Positions 15,601 through 24,426 of a stretch of 64,000 nt of DNA are shown here, piece after piece. A program made the position numbers and the translations under genes. Every line of letters begins with the position of its first letter. Positions within the stretch are counted from its first letter, which is position 1. Origin of the DNA: Atopobiaceae bacterium (lineage in GTDB: Bacteria > Actinomycetota > Coriobacteriia > Coriobacteriales > Atopobiaceae); assembly GCA_017533825.1 (NCBI GenBank), contig JAFWIE010000008.1, forward strand, positions 1 to 64,000, in the 5' to 3' direction. The notes under the pieces are model-generated. The model was not told where the DNA came from and made no database searches. It saw only the letters and a program-made list of their open reading frames with translations.

Positions 15601-18159
15601 TCATTTTTCGCCCACGTCCTCGAGCGTACAGACCCGCACGTTCTCCCATTCCTTGGGGAACGCCTCCCGCAGCTCCTTCTGGAGGAAGCGATCGTCGAGG
15701 AGTAATACCACGCCGCGATCCTCTTCCGTACGAATGAGACGCCCTGCTGCCTGCAGTACCTTGTTCAGTCCCGGGTACGTGTAGGCGTAGGCAAACCCCT
15801 TTCCCTCCTTGGCATCGAAGTAGTCCCTGATGACCTCGCGCTCTGCGGAGGCCCTCGGCATGCCCGTGCCCACGATGACGACTCCCACAAGCGCCTCGCC
15901 GGGCAAGTCGATGCTCTCGCCAAATATCCCGCCCAGAACGCAAAGACCGACGAGGCTCGCATCCGCGGCGTGCGTCTCGCGGAACCTGGCGACGAAGCGT
16001 TCGCGCTCGTCCTCCCGCATGCGGGGGCGTTGCCGTACGATTGTCGTCTTGCCGTCTGTCCGAGGGCCCAGTGCCTTCGCGACTTCCTCCAACATGGCGT
16101 ACGAGGGGAGAAAGACGAGGTAGTTGCCCGGGTGTGCATGCGTCAGCGCCAGGAGGTATGCGGCGACGTGGTCGTAGAGCTTGGGTCCGCGCTGCGAGTA
16201 GCGGGCGCTGACGTCCGATCCGATCAAGACCTTCTGCCGGCTATGGTCGAAGCTGGACTGCACGTCGAGTGAAGCGTCTTCGTCTTTCGCTGCAAGCAGC
16301 TTACGATGGTAGTCCATGAGCAGCAGCGTTCCCGAGAAGAACACGGCTGCCCGGGCTTGCTTCAGGCGCTCGTCGAGGTCGTGGCTTGGGTCCACGCAAT
16401 AGATCTTGAGCTTTCTGCCGCCGTTCTCTGTCCGGCCGAGGAACGTTACGTAGCCGGTTTCGCTACGTTGCAAGGCAGCGAGAAAGCCATGGACCTTGAA
16501 GTCTACGTCGCGCAAGGTAAGGAAGGTTTCGACAGAGCGGGAGGTCGGTGCTCCCGGGCGATTGTTCCCGTGCTCGTTGCCGGTGGTGGGCGAGAGCTCC
16601 TCGAGGGTGGCGCTAATGGTGCTGGCAAGCGCCGTGAGGGCGTCAACAAACGCATCGCTTATGCGTGCCTTCTGATAAGTTGGCCGGCCTCGCCCTTTGG
16701 AACCCGCATGCGCGTTAGCCGGCAGGGCCTTGCTCCATGCGGGGAACGTGGAGACGGTGGTGCGCACGGCCTTTGCCAGCTCGGAGAAGGAGCCTCCCTT
16801 GCGCAGGAGTCGCTCGAGCCCTTCGAGCTCGGATGCGGCGAGCTCGGCGCTGTACATCTCTCGCATGCGCTCTACGAGGTTGTGGGCCTCGTCGACGAGA
16901 AGGACGGTGTCGCCGCCCGGCTCGTCCGAGAGGCCAAAGAGTCCTGCCGATGGGGCGAACGCGTAGTGGTAGTCGCAGATAATGACGTCCGACCACCGTG
17001 CCGCGTCGCGTTGGAGTTCGTAGGGGCACACGTGATGGTGCGCGGCGACCTCTCCGATGCAACCCGCGTCAAGCACGTCATGGGCGGTGATTGCCTCATA
17101 GAGGGCGTCGTTGACCGCGTTGTAGTGGCCGCGGGCGAGCGGGCACTCGACAGGATTGCACAGTGATGCCAGAGGCCGGGCCCGCACCTCCGCGCCGCGT
17201 GCGTTGGCGCGCAGTGGGCAAATCTTGTCGCGCGCCGATGCGACCAACACGTTTGTGGCAATGCTCTGCTGCCTGAGCAGGTCGAGGCACTCGAGGGCGG
17301 CGCGGCGCGTCATGGTCTTCGCCGTGAGGTAGGCGATGCGCGAGACCTCGCCCGAGCCCATGGCCTTGAGTGCAGGGTACAGGGTCGCGAGCGTCTTGCC
17401 GGATCCGGTGGGTGCCTGTGCGTAGAGGCGCTTGCCTTGGTGGATGGCGGTGGCGACGGCGCCCATGAGTTCCCGCTGGCTGTCTCGTGGCCGGAGGGGA
17501 AATGCGAGCGTGGAGAGGGTGCGGTCCCGCAGTTCGTCGTGGTCGATCCGCCATGCCGCCCAGCGCTGCGCCTTATCGAGGAGGGAGAAGAACCAAGTCT
17601 CGATGCGGGGTATGTCGTACATGCGCTCGATTTGGCGCACCTCTCCGGTGGTCATGCTCGCGTAGGTGAGCCTGATCACAACTCGCTCTCCGAAGGCGGA
17701 CGCGAGTGTGGACGAACCGCGCGTCTTTCGAAGATAGAGGTAGGCGTAGCAGAGTGCCTGTGCTTCGTGGATGGCAGCGGGCTCCTCGATGGTGGAGACG
17801 TCACGCGAGACGCCCTTGATCTCGTCGATGACGAGCGGATGTGCGCCATCGTCGATAATGCCGTCGGCGCGGCCCTCGACGCAGAGAAAGAAGCCCTTCT
17901 GGTCGTGTACAGCCTCCTCTCGAATCTCGAGGCGGGCAGCATGCGGATTAAAGGAGCCATCGGGGAAGTAGATGGAGCAGACAAGCGGCACCTCCGCCTG
18001 GTATGCCTCGCCGCCTTGGGCCTGTAGCATCCGATGGATGTCGCCTCCGACCAATGCGGCCTCGACGCTACCGCGCAGCAGGTCGTTCTCCGAGCCGATG
18101 TCTCCCGAACGTAGGAGGAACTCGACGAGCCTGCGCACCGACGTTCGCAACGTTCGCAT
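15601..18159 (-). CDS. DinG/XPD-like DNA helicase with N-terminal Cas4-like nuclease domain
   Basis: 852 residues; ATG 18159 follows GGAGGCGAC. The N-terminal part shows a PD-(D/E)XK nuclease pattern: GRAD (96-99), DEIK (112-115) and QALCYAY (134-140). The superfamily 2 helicase follows with Walker A PTGSGKT near 250 and DEAH near 423. Between them several cysteines (CPLR, CNPVEC, CIGE, HHVC) fit the XPD/DinG iron-sulfur cluster. The C-terminal motifs include GGIFGESIDLPG and the arginine-finger region QAAGRLIRTEED. It should unwind DNA 5'-3' and may trim ends, acting in repair or replication restart. Confidence 0.88.
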   Translation of the reverse strand: MRTLRTSVRRLVEFLLRSGDIGSENDLLRGSVEAALVGGDIHRMLQAQGGEAYQAEVPLVCSIYFPDGSFNPHAARLEIREEAVHDQKGFFLCVEGRADGIIDDGAHPLVIDEIKGVSRDVSTIEEPAAIHEAQALCYAYLYLRKTRGSSTLASAFGERVVIRLTYASMTTGEVRQIERMYDIPRIETWFFSLLDKAQRWAAWRIDHDELRDRTLSTLAFPLRPRDSQRELMGAVATAIHQGKRLYAQAPTGSGKTLATLYPALKAMGSGEVSRIAYLTAKTMTRRAALECLDLLRQQSIATNVLVASARDKICPLRANARGAEVRARPLASLCNPVECPLARGHYNAVNDALYEAITAHDVLDAGCIGEVAAHHHVCPYELQRDAARWSDVIICDYHYAFAPSAGLFGLSDEPGGDTVLLVDEAHNLVERMREMYSAELAASELEGLERLLRKGGSFSELAKAVRTTVSTFPAWSKALPANAHAGSKGRGRPTYQKARISDAFVDALTALASTISATLEELSPTTGNEHGNNRPGAPTSRSVETFLTLRDVDFKVHGFLAALQRSETGYVTFLGRTENGGRKLKIYCVDPSHDLDERLKQARAAVFFSGTLLLMDYHRKLLAAKDEDASLDVQSSFDHSRQKVLIGSDVSARYSQRGPKLYDHVAAYLLALTHAHPGNYLVFLPSYAMLEEVAKALGPRTDGKTTIVRQRPRMREDERERFVARFRETHAADASLVGLCVLGGIFGESIDLPGEALVGVVIVGTGMPRASAEREVIRDYFDAKEGKGFAYAYTYPGLNKVLQAAGRLIRTEEDRGVVLLLDDRFLQKELREAFPKEWENVRVCTLEDVGEK

Positions 18160-18215
18160 GTCGCCTCCTCGCAGGTGACAGGTGAAGGGGTATGTGCCTC
18201 TTGCCCCCCTGTCGC

Positions 18216-19673
18216 CTATGCTGCCTGGTCGAGCTCTTCCTCGCTATACTCCTGCACGATGTTGTCGTATTCCGCGGCGGCATCTGCAACGCGTGCGCGT
18301 AGCTTGTCGTATGAGAACAGACCGTCTTCGTTCTTCTCAAGTCCGTCAAACGAAAGGTCAACGCTCATGGGTGACTCCGTGCCCGAGAGCATGGTGCCCT
18401 CGCGAAGCTGTTCCACGCTTTGGTACAGCAGGCGCACGCGTCCGAACTCCTTGCCATTCGTGTCTGCCCAGCGCTCGAAGACCAACTTGACGCCGATGGG
18501 TGTCGCCGCTTCGATGGCGCCCGGAAGTTCGTACTTCTCGACCTGCAATGCCGCAAGAACGCTGCCAATGTTGGAGTCATGCCCGCAGAGGAAGGTGAAC
18601 ACACGCCCCTGCGCATCCATCTCTTTCCTGATCTCTTGGAGCAAGGGGTGCGCAACGTTGTATGCCACGAGTGGTGCGGTGAAGAGCAGGTCTCCATAGA
18701 AGTCCTTGGACTGCGAGACGAGCGCCCATTGTTCCGTGGTGAGGTCGTGACCGAAGGCCGCCGCAGTTGTGTCCGGAGACTCGTAGTATTGCAAGACGAG
18801 CGCGTCGGAAAGCTGGCTTGCGGTCTTGAGCGAGCCCGACACCGCCGGCTCCTTGTCCTGCTCAAGCGTGAGCTGAACGTCTGACGTGTCCAGGTCCTTG
18901 ATTTCGCCCGATTTGTAGGCGTCGGACTCGGCGTAATCCACCACATCCTCGATGAGGGCGTACGAGTCCGCCAAGTGAGCGGCGACATCCTGCGCGCCAG
19001 TGGCGCCACCTACGGTCTCCATCTGTTCGAGAGCGGCATCCACGTAAGAGTCCGTGATGAAGGTGGTCACCGGATTGAACACGGGGTCCATGGTGTCGTA
19101 GTCGGCATGCGTCTCGATGTCGACGTTTGCCACGGGCAGCATGCCGCTAGAGAAGTATTGGGCTGTTGCGATGGTGCGCTGTTTGGCATTGGCGTAGAAG
19201 CGGACCTCGCCCGGCTTGGGCTGGTAGTTCTCGGGAATGAGCCCCTCGGATTCGAGCCATTTGCGCACGTACTCGCCCATCATGGTCTCTTGCGTACCGC
19301 CGCGCATGGTGAGCTCGCTCGCATTGGAGGTCCATTCGATCCACTCGTGCGGGGTCGCCAAGTCGAGTGCCGAACCGGTGGTCGAGAGCGGAGCACGGAT
19401 GTTGTGACGACTCAGGACCACGACCTGCTGCAGCTTGTAGGCGTCGCCAGGGCTATGGAAGTCCTGGGCTGCGGGCTCCTCCTGGGCTGCGGGCTCCTCC
19501 TGTGCGGCGGAATCCTGGCTAGCCTCCTCGGCGGGCTGAGCGGAATCCTCTTGACTGGTCGACTCGCTTGGGGCCATCCCTTGTGGCTGCCCACATCCCC
19601 ACAGAGGCAGCGCTAACGCAAGCATCATTACGAGTGCGGTCATCAATAGCGAAACGCGGTTGCGGTTGTCCAT
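18216..19673 (-). CDS. Histidine acid phosphatase-like lipoprotein
   Basis: 485 residues from ATG 19673, with AAGGGG upstream; a start 20 codons earlier has no site. A signal sequence ends at LPLWGCG, a weak lipobox, followed by a low-complexity Glu/Ala/Gln linker. The catalytic region begins VVVLSRHNIRAPLS, matching RHGxRxP with Asn in place of Gly, and the distal HD pair is in FLCGHDSNIG. Members of this branch remove phosphate from phytate, glucose 1-phosphate or similar esters outside the membrane. The Gly-to-Asn change occurs in some members, so activity is likely but not certain. Confidence 0.83.
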   Translation of the reverse strand: MDNRNRVSLLMTALVMMLALALPLWGCGQPQGMAPSESTSQEDSAQPAEEASQDSAAQEEPAAQEEPAAQDFHSPGDAYKLQQVVVLSRHNIRAPLSTTGSALDLATPHEWIEWTSNASELTMRGGTQETMMGEYVRKWLESEGLIPENYQPKPGEVRFYANAKQRTIATAQYFSSGMLPVANVDIETHADYDTMDPVFNPVTTFITDSYVDAALEQMETVGGATGAQDVAAHLADSYALIEDVVDYAESDAYKSGEIKDLDTSDVQLTLEQDKEPAVSGSLKTASQLSDALVLQYYESPDTTAAAFGHDLTTEQWALVSQSKDFYGDLLFTAPLVAYNVAHPLLQEIRKEMDAQGRVFTFLCGHDSNIGSVLAALQVEKYELPGAIEAATPIGVKLVFERWADTNGKEFGRVRLLYQSVEQLREGTMLSGTESPMSVDLSFDGLEKNEDGLFSYDKLRARVADAAAEYDNIVQEYSEEELDQAA

Positions 19674-19853
19674 AGAGCCCCTTTCGCTCGTACTCCCGTT
19701 GTCTATGAGGCCATTGTACATGGTGTGGTTCAATTACCTCTCGTGTGGTGAGAAAACGACCGTGGCATTGACGACTGCACGATTCGCGTTACGTTCGCGC
19801 TGGCCATTAAATGCCACAGCCCAAGTTCGGTATAGCCACAGGCCCGAAGGCCT

Positions 19854-20205
19854 AGGGTCAGCCCCATTCGACGCGATGACCTTGGCGTAGTACGCAAACG
19901 AATCCTTGCGGCTGCGCCCAGGCCATTCTCGACGATCATAAGCGACGCCTGGTAGCGGTTGAACGCCTCGTTCAGGAAGCAGCGGGCTCGCACACTGCCA
20001 GCGGCACATCGTCACCGCCGGGGAGGATGCCTAGGCTCATCACGTTGCCGAAGGCGCCCTCCACTAGGGCGTAGTTGATTTTGTTGAAGGTGAGCCAGTA
20101 GCGCACGAGGCTTCGGTACTCGGTGAAGAGCGTCTTGCAGTAGTTCATGCAGAGGTCGACGAGGTCATGGTTGGCCCATCCGCCCTCGTATGTGTAACAT
20201 ACCAC
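19854..20205 (-). pseudogene. Remnant of a GH1 6-phospho-beta-glucosidase
   Basis: Three blocks in order on the minus strand match GH1. At about 20200-20070 there is GGWANHDLVDL then YWLTFNKIN (the acid/base motif NEIN, here Lys). At 19975-19913 there is YQASLMIVENGLGA (nucleophile ENG). At 19907-19854, in another frame, there is DSFAYYAKVIASNG (C-terminus). Roughly 200 residues are missing between blocks 1 and 2 and about 60 between blocks 2 and 3. Internal deletions, frameshifts and loss of the acid/base Glu show that it is dead. Confidence 0.75.
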
Positions 20206-20321
20206 TAGCGACTACGTGAACGGGTGCCAAAGAGGCTCGTGCGGCGTCGTTCTCATGCGGGTGATTGCGGGTTACAGCTCGCATGCCCGGCTGGGAGGTG
20301 GAGCGTAAATCCGTGTCCCTC

Positions 20322-20711
20322 CTACAAGAGATGCTGGCGCAGGAATCTCTCGACCACGTCGAGCGCCTCTTGGCAGCGGAAGCCATTGCTGCCGTGGTTG
20401 GCGTCGGGAAGCTTGTAGAAGGTCACATCCTGGCCCGCCTGACGCAGCCGCTCATACAGCCGGCATGACTGGTCGAAGTTCACCAGCTGGTCGCGGCCGC
20501 CATGCATGATCAGTATGGGAGGCAGCATGCGGTCACCCGCATCGGGTACATAGGAAACCGGGCTTGCAGCCCGTGCCCATTCGGGATGCTCGAACAGGTT
20601 GCGTCGTCCGATGAGCTGTCCCTCTGGAGATTTGGCATCCATGTGGTCTTGAGCGCTGGGTACGAGATTCATACGGCCGAGGTCGGCGGGGCCATACCAG
20701 TCAACTTATCT
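20322..20711 (-). pseudogene. C-terminal fragment of an alpha/beta hydrolase
   Basis: Reads from DWYGPADLGRMN at the 5' side through PPILIMHGGRDQLVNFDQS to DANHGSNGF and ends at 20322. The catalytic Asp (GGRDQLV) and His (ANHG) of a BD-FAE/prolyl-oligopeptidase-like hydrolase remain, but the nucleophile elbow and about 150 N-terminal residues are gone, with an in-frame stop just upstream. Even if translated from an internal ATG it could not be an active esterase. Confidence 0.7.
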
Positions 20712-20816
20712 GGCATGGAAGGTTCCTCCGTTCAAGATGTATGTCACACAGCATGATAGCGGACCCGGATAGCTCCGGGACCCGGAAGGAGGGGCGTGTT
20801 TGCGTTTGCTCCGTCC

Positions 20817-20960
20817 TTATGCTGTGGCCTTTGCGTCGGTCTTGGTGTCCAAGACGAACGCAGCGGCAATGGCGACCACTGCGGTGAGCACGCCGCACAC
20901 GGCTGGGTCGATGAAGGCCCATGCCGATGCCGTCGACCGGGCCGATGGCGCATCAAGTCA
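20817..20960 (-). pseudogene. C-terminal fragment of a membrane transporter
   Basis: The minus strand ends in a hydrophobic helix (FIDPAVCGVLTAVVAIAAAF) with a charged tail VLDTKTDAKATA and stop at 20817, typical of the last helix of an MFS or similar permease. Upstream the frame breaks near 20925. No start is present, so this is debris. Confidence 0.45.
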
Positions 20961-20987
20961 CGATGATGTAACGAACCCGGGCCGCGT

Positions 20988-21017
20988 TTGCCAGGCCATG
21001 CGCATACCGCCTACAAT
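20988..21017 (+). promoter_or_regulatory. Promoter of the Nudix gene
   Basis: TTGCCA at 20988-20993 and TACAAT at 21012-21017 with an 18-bp spacer, 31 nt before the start codon. Confidence 0.5.
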
Positions 21018-21048
21018 GGCGGGCGTCCAAAAGCTAAGGGGTGCCGCC

Positions 21049-21567
21049 ATGCAGGAGATGATCGACATATACGACAGCAACAAGCAGCTCACGGGCGAGA
21101 CCATGGCCCGCGAGGGGGCCTTCCTGCACGAGGGGCAGTACATGCTCTACGTGCTGGCGCTCATCGAGGACGCGCGGGGGCGGTTCCTCATCACGCAGCG
21201 CTCGCTCGACAAGCACTGGGCCGCCGGCTGGTGGGAGGTGACCGGCGGCGGCGTGCGCGCGGGGGAGACGTCGGCCCAGGCGGTGCGGCGCGAGGTCCCC
21301 GAGGAGGTCGGCCTGAAGGTGACCGGAGAGGTGCCCGCGCCAATCTACGGCTACGAGAACGTCGACCTCGAGCGCGGCGACAACTACTTCGTCGACATCT
21401 ACCACCTGCGCCTGGACTTCGACGAGTCCGACGTGCGCCTCGTGGACGGCGAGGCCGTGGCCTTCCGCCTGGCGAGCTGGGATGAGATCGCCGGACTCGC
21501 CGACCAAGGCATCTTCTTGCACTTCGAGCGCCTGTGCCAGGCGCTTGAGGCGGAGGGCGTGCTCTAG
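21049..21567 (+). CDS. Nudix hydrolase
   Basis: 172 residues from ATG 21049 with AAGGGG about 9 nt upstream; longer in-frame starts run through transporter debris and are rejected. The Nudix box is intact within GGVRAGETSAQAVRREVPEE followed by VGL (G-x5-E-x7-REV-x-EE-x-GL). N-terminal MQEMIDIYDSNKQLTGETM resembles YfcD/Idi-like Nudix proteins that start with a D-x-x-N-x-x-G strand. Such enzymes cleave nucleoside diphosphates linked to another group; the substrate is unknown. Confidence 0.88.
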   Translation: MQEMIDIYDSNKQLTGETMAREGAFLHEGQYMLYVLALIEDARGRFLITQRSLDKHWAAGWWEVTGGGVRAGETSAQAVRREVPEEVGLKVTGEVPAPIYGYENVDLERGDNYFVDIYHLRLDFDESDVRLVDGEAVAFRLASWDEIAGLADQGIFLHFERLCQALEAEGVL

Positions 21568-21680
21568 AATACTTCGAGCCGCAGGTAACGAGTGTTTTGG
21601 ATGGCCGACAGGCGCGCGACGGCGGGGGTGTTTGTGCCCGAAGGCCAATCCCCATCTTCCGGGTGCCCGATGCCATCTTC

Positions 21681-23288
21681 CTAGCTCTGCCAGATGCGCT
21701 CCAGCTCGTCCCAGTCGGGCATGGCGGCGCGCAGCGCGTCCCAGGTGGGATGCGCCACCTCCGACGCTCGCGAGAAGAGCTCGCTGACGCCCTCGTCGAG
21801 CGCCCGCATCTCCGAGACGGCATTCTTGCAATGGTCGGTGACGCAGAGCCGCCCTATCGCGGTCTTGGCCATCGCGCGCAAGGCAAGCTCCCATGCGACG
21901 CGCTTGGGGCCGGGCCTGAGGAAGTCCTCGTCGCCCTCGGGTAGGATCATGCCGCCCGCGGCGAGCACCACCTCATACCCCTCCAGAATCGCGTCGGTGA
22001 GTTTGGTGATGTCTTCTGCCGTTGCCTTGGTCAGGTCGCAGCCCAGGCGGTAGGCGAGGAAGCAGAAGGGCAGCACAGACACCGCATGGCATACGAGCCA
22101 CCAGCGCATGTCGTGTTCGAAGCTTGCCCGGTAGCTGCCGCAGAAGATGCGCTCGAGGAGGGTGCGGTCCCGCTCAGGGATCTCTCCCGCGGCGGGACCC
22201 ACGGTGAGGTGCCAGGCCCCGAGGCGCACCACGACCGCACGGTCTGCCTCGCGATGGCCCGCCGTCCCCTGGAAGCCGAAGAGCACGCGCCGTGGGCCCG
22301 AGCCGTCGGCACGCACGGCTGCCTCGACCTCGTCGACCCTGAGGTCGTTCCCCACGCAGACCACGAGGTCCGTGTCGAGGGCGGCAAGCTCCGGTGCGAG
22401 CGCGACCATCTGGTCCTGCCGCATGACCACGAAGGCCGCGTCGAAGTGCTCGCCAGTCGGCAGCTCCCGCACCACGCGCGGATGGCACGTCGTGTCCTTG
22501 CGCTGCAGGTAATGGCGGATCCTCAGGCCGTCGCGCTCTATCGTGGTGGCCCACCTGCCGCGGGCCACCACGCACACGTCGTGGCCAGCCTCGCAGAGCA
22601 CCTGCGTCAGGTAGCTGCCGATGACGCCGACCCCAACGACGAGCAGCCTGCGTGGCTCCCCGGCGGCTCCCTTCGCCAGGCTCACGTCGAAGTCGCACAC
22701 CGCGGCGCCGCGTCCGAGCGTGCCCTTGCGCGAGAACCTGATGCCGGGCAGGTCGCCATAGATGATGTCATCGTTGGTGCAGAAGAGGTTGCAGAGCTCG
22801 GGGACGCCCAGTTCCGCCGTCACGCGTTGGTAGGGGCATCCCGTGATGTCGAAGTGAACGCGGGAGCCGTCGTGGGAGGAGTCGCGGACGGAGAAGCCGG
22901 CGTTCCGCCCAAAGGCGCGCGGCTGCAGGGCGGCGAAGCCCCGCAGGAAGAGGCCCCCTCCGCCGGGGACGCTCACCGGCCGCTCGAAGAAGCGGCGGTT
23001 CACTAGTGCGTTGGAGCGGGCGAAGTCCATGAGGAGCGCGAGGGCCTCCTCCTTGCCCATCTCCTCCGCCATCTCTTGGTAGATGGCGCACGTTGGCATG
23101 ATGAAGCCCTCAACGTGCATCCTCTCCTGCTTGCCGAGCGCTTCGGTGGTCTTGAGCAGGCCGTCCAGCCGCCGTTCGGCGCGCACCCAGAGTGCTGCGG
23201 CTCCGTCTGTGCCCAGCCTATCGGACAGCCTGGCTACGAGCGGATCGAATTTCTTCTGCTCAAGCAGCTTGCGTGCGGTGCGTGACAT
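21681..23288 (-). CDS. Fusion of ATC-hydrolase-like and ketopantoate-reductase-like domains
   Basis: 535 residues; ATG 23288 has GAGGAGG 6 nt upstream. Residues about 25-205 resemble the L-2-amino-thiazoline-4-carboxylate hydrolase family: FDITGCPYQ (C151), LCNLFCTNDD (C170) and GRGAAVCDFD (C198). Residues 214-535 resemble ketopantoate reductase/ApbA: LLVVGVGVIGSYLTQ holds the Rossmann GxGxxG (G219, G221, G224) for NADPH, followed by a helical C-terminal domain. Neither neighbour gives a pathway. The fusion suggests a cysteine- or thiazoline-linked redox step, but that is speculation. Alternatively the N-terminal half is only a binding module. Confidence 0.75.
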   Translation of the reverse strand: MSRTARKLLEQKKFDPLVARLSDRLGTDGAAALWVRAERRLDGLLKTTEALGKQERMHVEGFIMPTCAIYQEMAEEMGKEEALALLMDFARSNALVNRRFFERPVSVPGGGGLFLRGFAALQPRAFGRNAGFSVRDSSHDGSRVHFDITGCPYQRVTAELGVPELCNLFCTNDDIIYGDLPGIRFSRKGTLGRGAAVCDFDVSLAKGAAGEPRRLLVVGVGVIGSYLTQVLCEAGHDVCVVARGRWATTIERDGLRIRHYLQRKDTTCHPRVVRELPTGEHFDAAFVVMRQDQMVALAPELAALDTDLVVCVGNDLRVDEVEAAVRADGSGPRRVLFGFQGTAGHREADRAVVVRLGAWHLTVGPAAGEIPERDRTLLERIFCGSYRASFEHDMRWWLVCHAVSVLPFCFLAYRLGCDLTKATAEDITKLTDAILEGYEVVLAAGGMILPEGDEDFLRPGPKRVAWELALRAMAKTAIGRLCVTDHCKNAVSEMRALDEGVSELFSRASEVAHPTWDALRAAMPDWDELERIWQS

Positions 23289-23394
23289 GGTAGACCTCCT
23301 CATGCAACGGAATATCTTAGCTTGGCCACCCTTACGCTTCGGCCCTTACGCTAACATGCTGATACCGTTCATGGTGATCTCGGGAGCCTGCCTC

Positions 23395-23822
23395 GTCACC
23401 ATGAGAATACGGCCAGACGGTTGTTGACGTTCTTGCCGAACGTGGCGACGAGCCAGCCGTGCTCGAACGAGTCGCAGGGCGTGCGCAGGCAGGTGGCCGT
23501 CTGCTCCTTGGTGAAGTACCCGAGCACGCCCTCCATCACCACGATGGTGGCCGAGCGGCCCTTTGGCAGCTGCGCCGTCCAGGCGGCGTCGAGCGCGTCC
23601 CCCTCGAGCGTCGCGCAGCGCGTCCGCGAACATGATGGTGCGCGCGACCACGCCCTCGTGCGAGAGGAGCGGGTCGTACTTGCTCACGTCCACGGCCAAG
23701 GCGTTGACGACCTCCTTGGCCTTCTCATCCCGAATGCGGGGATTCGGCCGGGCCGTCTCGCTCGCGCGGATGGCCGGCGTGACGAGGACGGTCTCCTGAA
23801 TGTCGCCGAATCGGATGTCCAC
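23395..23822 (-). pseudogene. Remnant of a class I SAM-dependent methyltransferase (LCM/Tcm family)
   Basis: Starts at a GTG with VDIRFGDIQETVLVTPAIRA, then SKYDPLLSHEG, typical of leucine-carboxyl-methyltransferase-like enzymes. After FADALRD the frame must shift to continue as LEGDALDAAWTAQLPKGRSA and VVMEGVLGYFTKEQTATCL, ending LAVFSW at 23395. The SAM-binding GxGxD segment that should lie between is missing. Frameshift plus deletion means a non-functional gene. Confidence 0.75.
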
Positions 23823-24235
23823 GTCATTCCTCTCTTGAGCATGATAGTTAGCTTATTCTAACATGTTTCTCCGTACACTATGTTTCCGCTCCTTGTTCCC
23901 TTATGTCGGGTCGCGTCCAATGGGTTGGTATGGGCTTACTCGACGCGGCGATCTGGTGCGCGTTGCTGGTCTTCATGGTTTAGGAAAGTCGAACCACTTG
24001 GAATGGGTGGGGTAGGGGCCTTGCCCTCGGCAACCTCTTCCAATGCGCCGCCAGGAGCCGGGATCTAGTCAGCCAAGCGTTATCTATGTCGCAGACGATG
24101 CGGTGGCCGCCTTCAATGCGTATGAGCACACTCTCGCCAGGTGCCCTGAGTTCTTCCTTCAGTCTCCAGGGAGAACCACAACGAGTTCGGGGAGAAAAGC
24201 CTTGAGTGGTGCGGGATGTGATTCTGGTATGTTCC
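23823..24235. other. Gene-poor stretch left of the integrated element
   Basis: No convincing gene. A short hydrophobic frame at about 23931-23983 (MGLLDAAIWCALLVFMV, plus strand) and a minus-strand frame with LKEELRAPGESVLIRIEGGH (about 24150) look like debris of older genes. Confidence 0.5.
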
Positions 24236-24264
24236 GGCTCCCATGACATGATTCCATGGGAGCC
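24236..24264. terminator. 10-bp hairpin before the left attachment site
   Basis: GGCTCCCATG at 24236-24245 pairs perfectly with CATGGGAGCC at 24255-24264 across a 9-nt loop. It has no T tract; it may insulate the promoter that follows. Confidence 0.45.
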
Positions 24265-24265
24265 G

Positions 24266-24294
24266 CTCACATTTCGTCACCTTTGCGCTACAAT
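24266..24294 (+). promoter_or_regulatory. Original thi promoter left of the element
   Basis: CTCACA at 24266-24271 and TACAAT at 24289-24294, 17-bp spacer, 12 nt before the riboswitch core. By position this should be the ancestral promoter of the thiamine-regulated operon, now cut off from it by the inserted element. Confidence 0.5.
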
Positions 24295-24306
24295 TGCATG
24301 CGAATA

Positions 24307-24379
24307 GGGGAGCTGGGGATGTGGCCCGGCTGAGAGGAGCGACCAAATCGCTCGACCCGAGAACCTGATCTGGGTAATG
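24307..24379 (+). other. attL: truncated TPP riboswitch
   Basis: Positions 24307-24373 are identical to 41978-42044 (67 bp), then one mismatch and a common TAATG. The sequence is the TPP aptamer from GGGGAGCTGG through GGCTGAGAGG and GAACCTGATCTGG. The 3' strand that closes the aptamer (CCAGCG...) is missing here and replaced by AGCATTGCCC, so this copy cannot form the full TPP pocket. It is best read as the left junction of a site-specific integration. Confidence 0.85.
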
Positions 24380-24402
24380 AGCATTGCCCAACCTTGTATT
24401 TC

Positions 24403-24426
24403 AGCCGCAGGTAGAGCGGCTATTTT
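24403..24426 (+). terminator. Terminator just inside the element
   Basis: AGCCGC at 24403-24408 pairs with GCGGCT at 24416-24421 across a 7-nt loop, followed by ATTTTTA. It stops transcripts from the orphaned promoter within about 130 nt. Confidence 0.65.
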
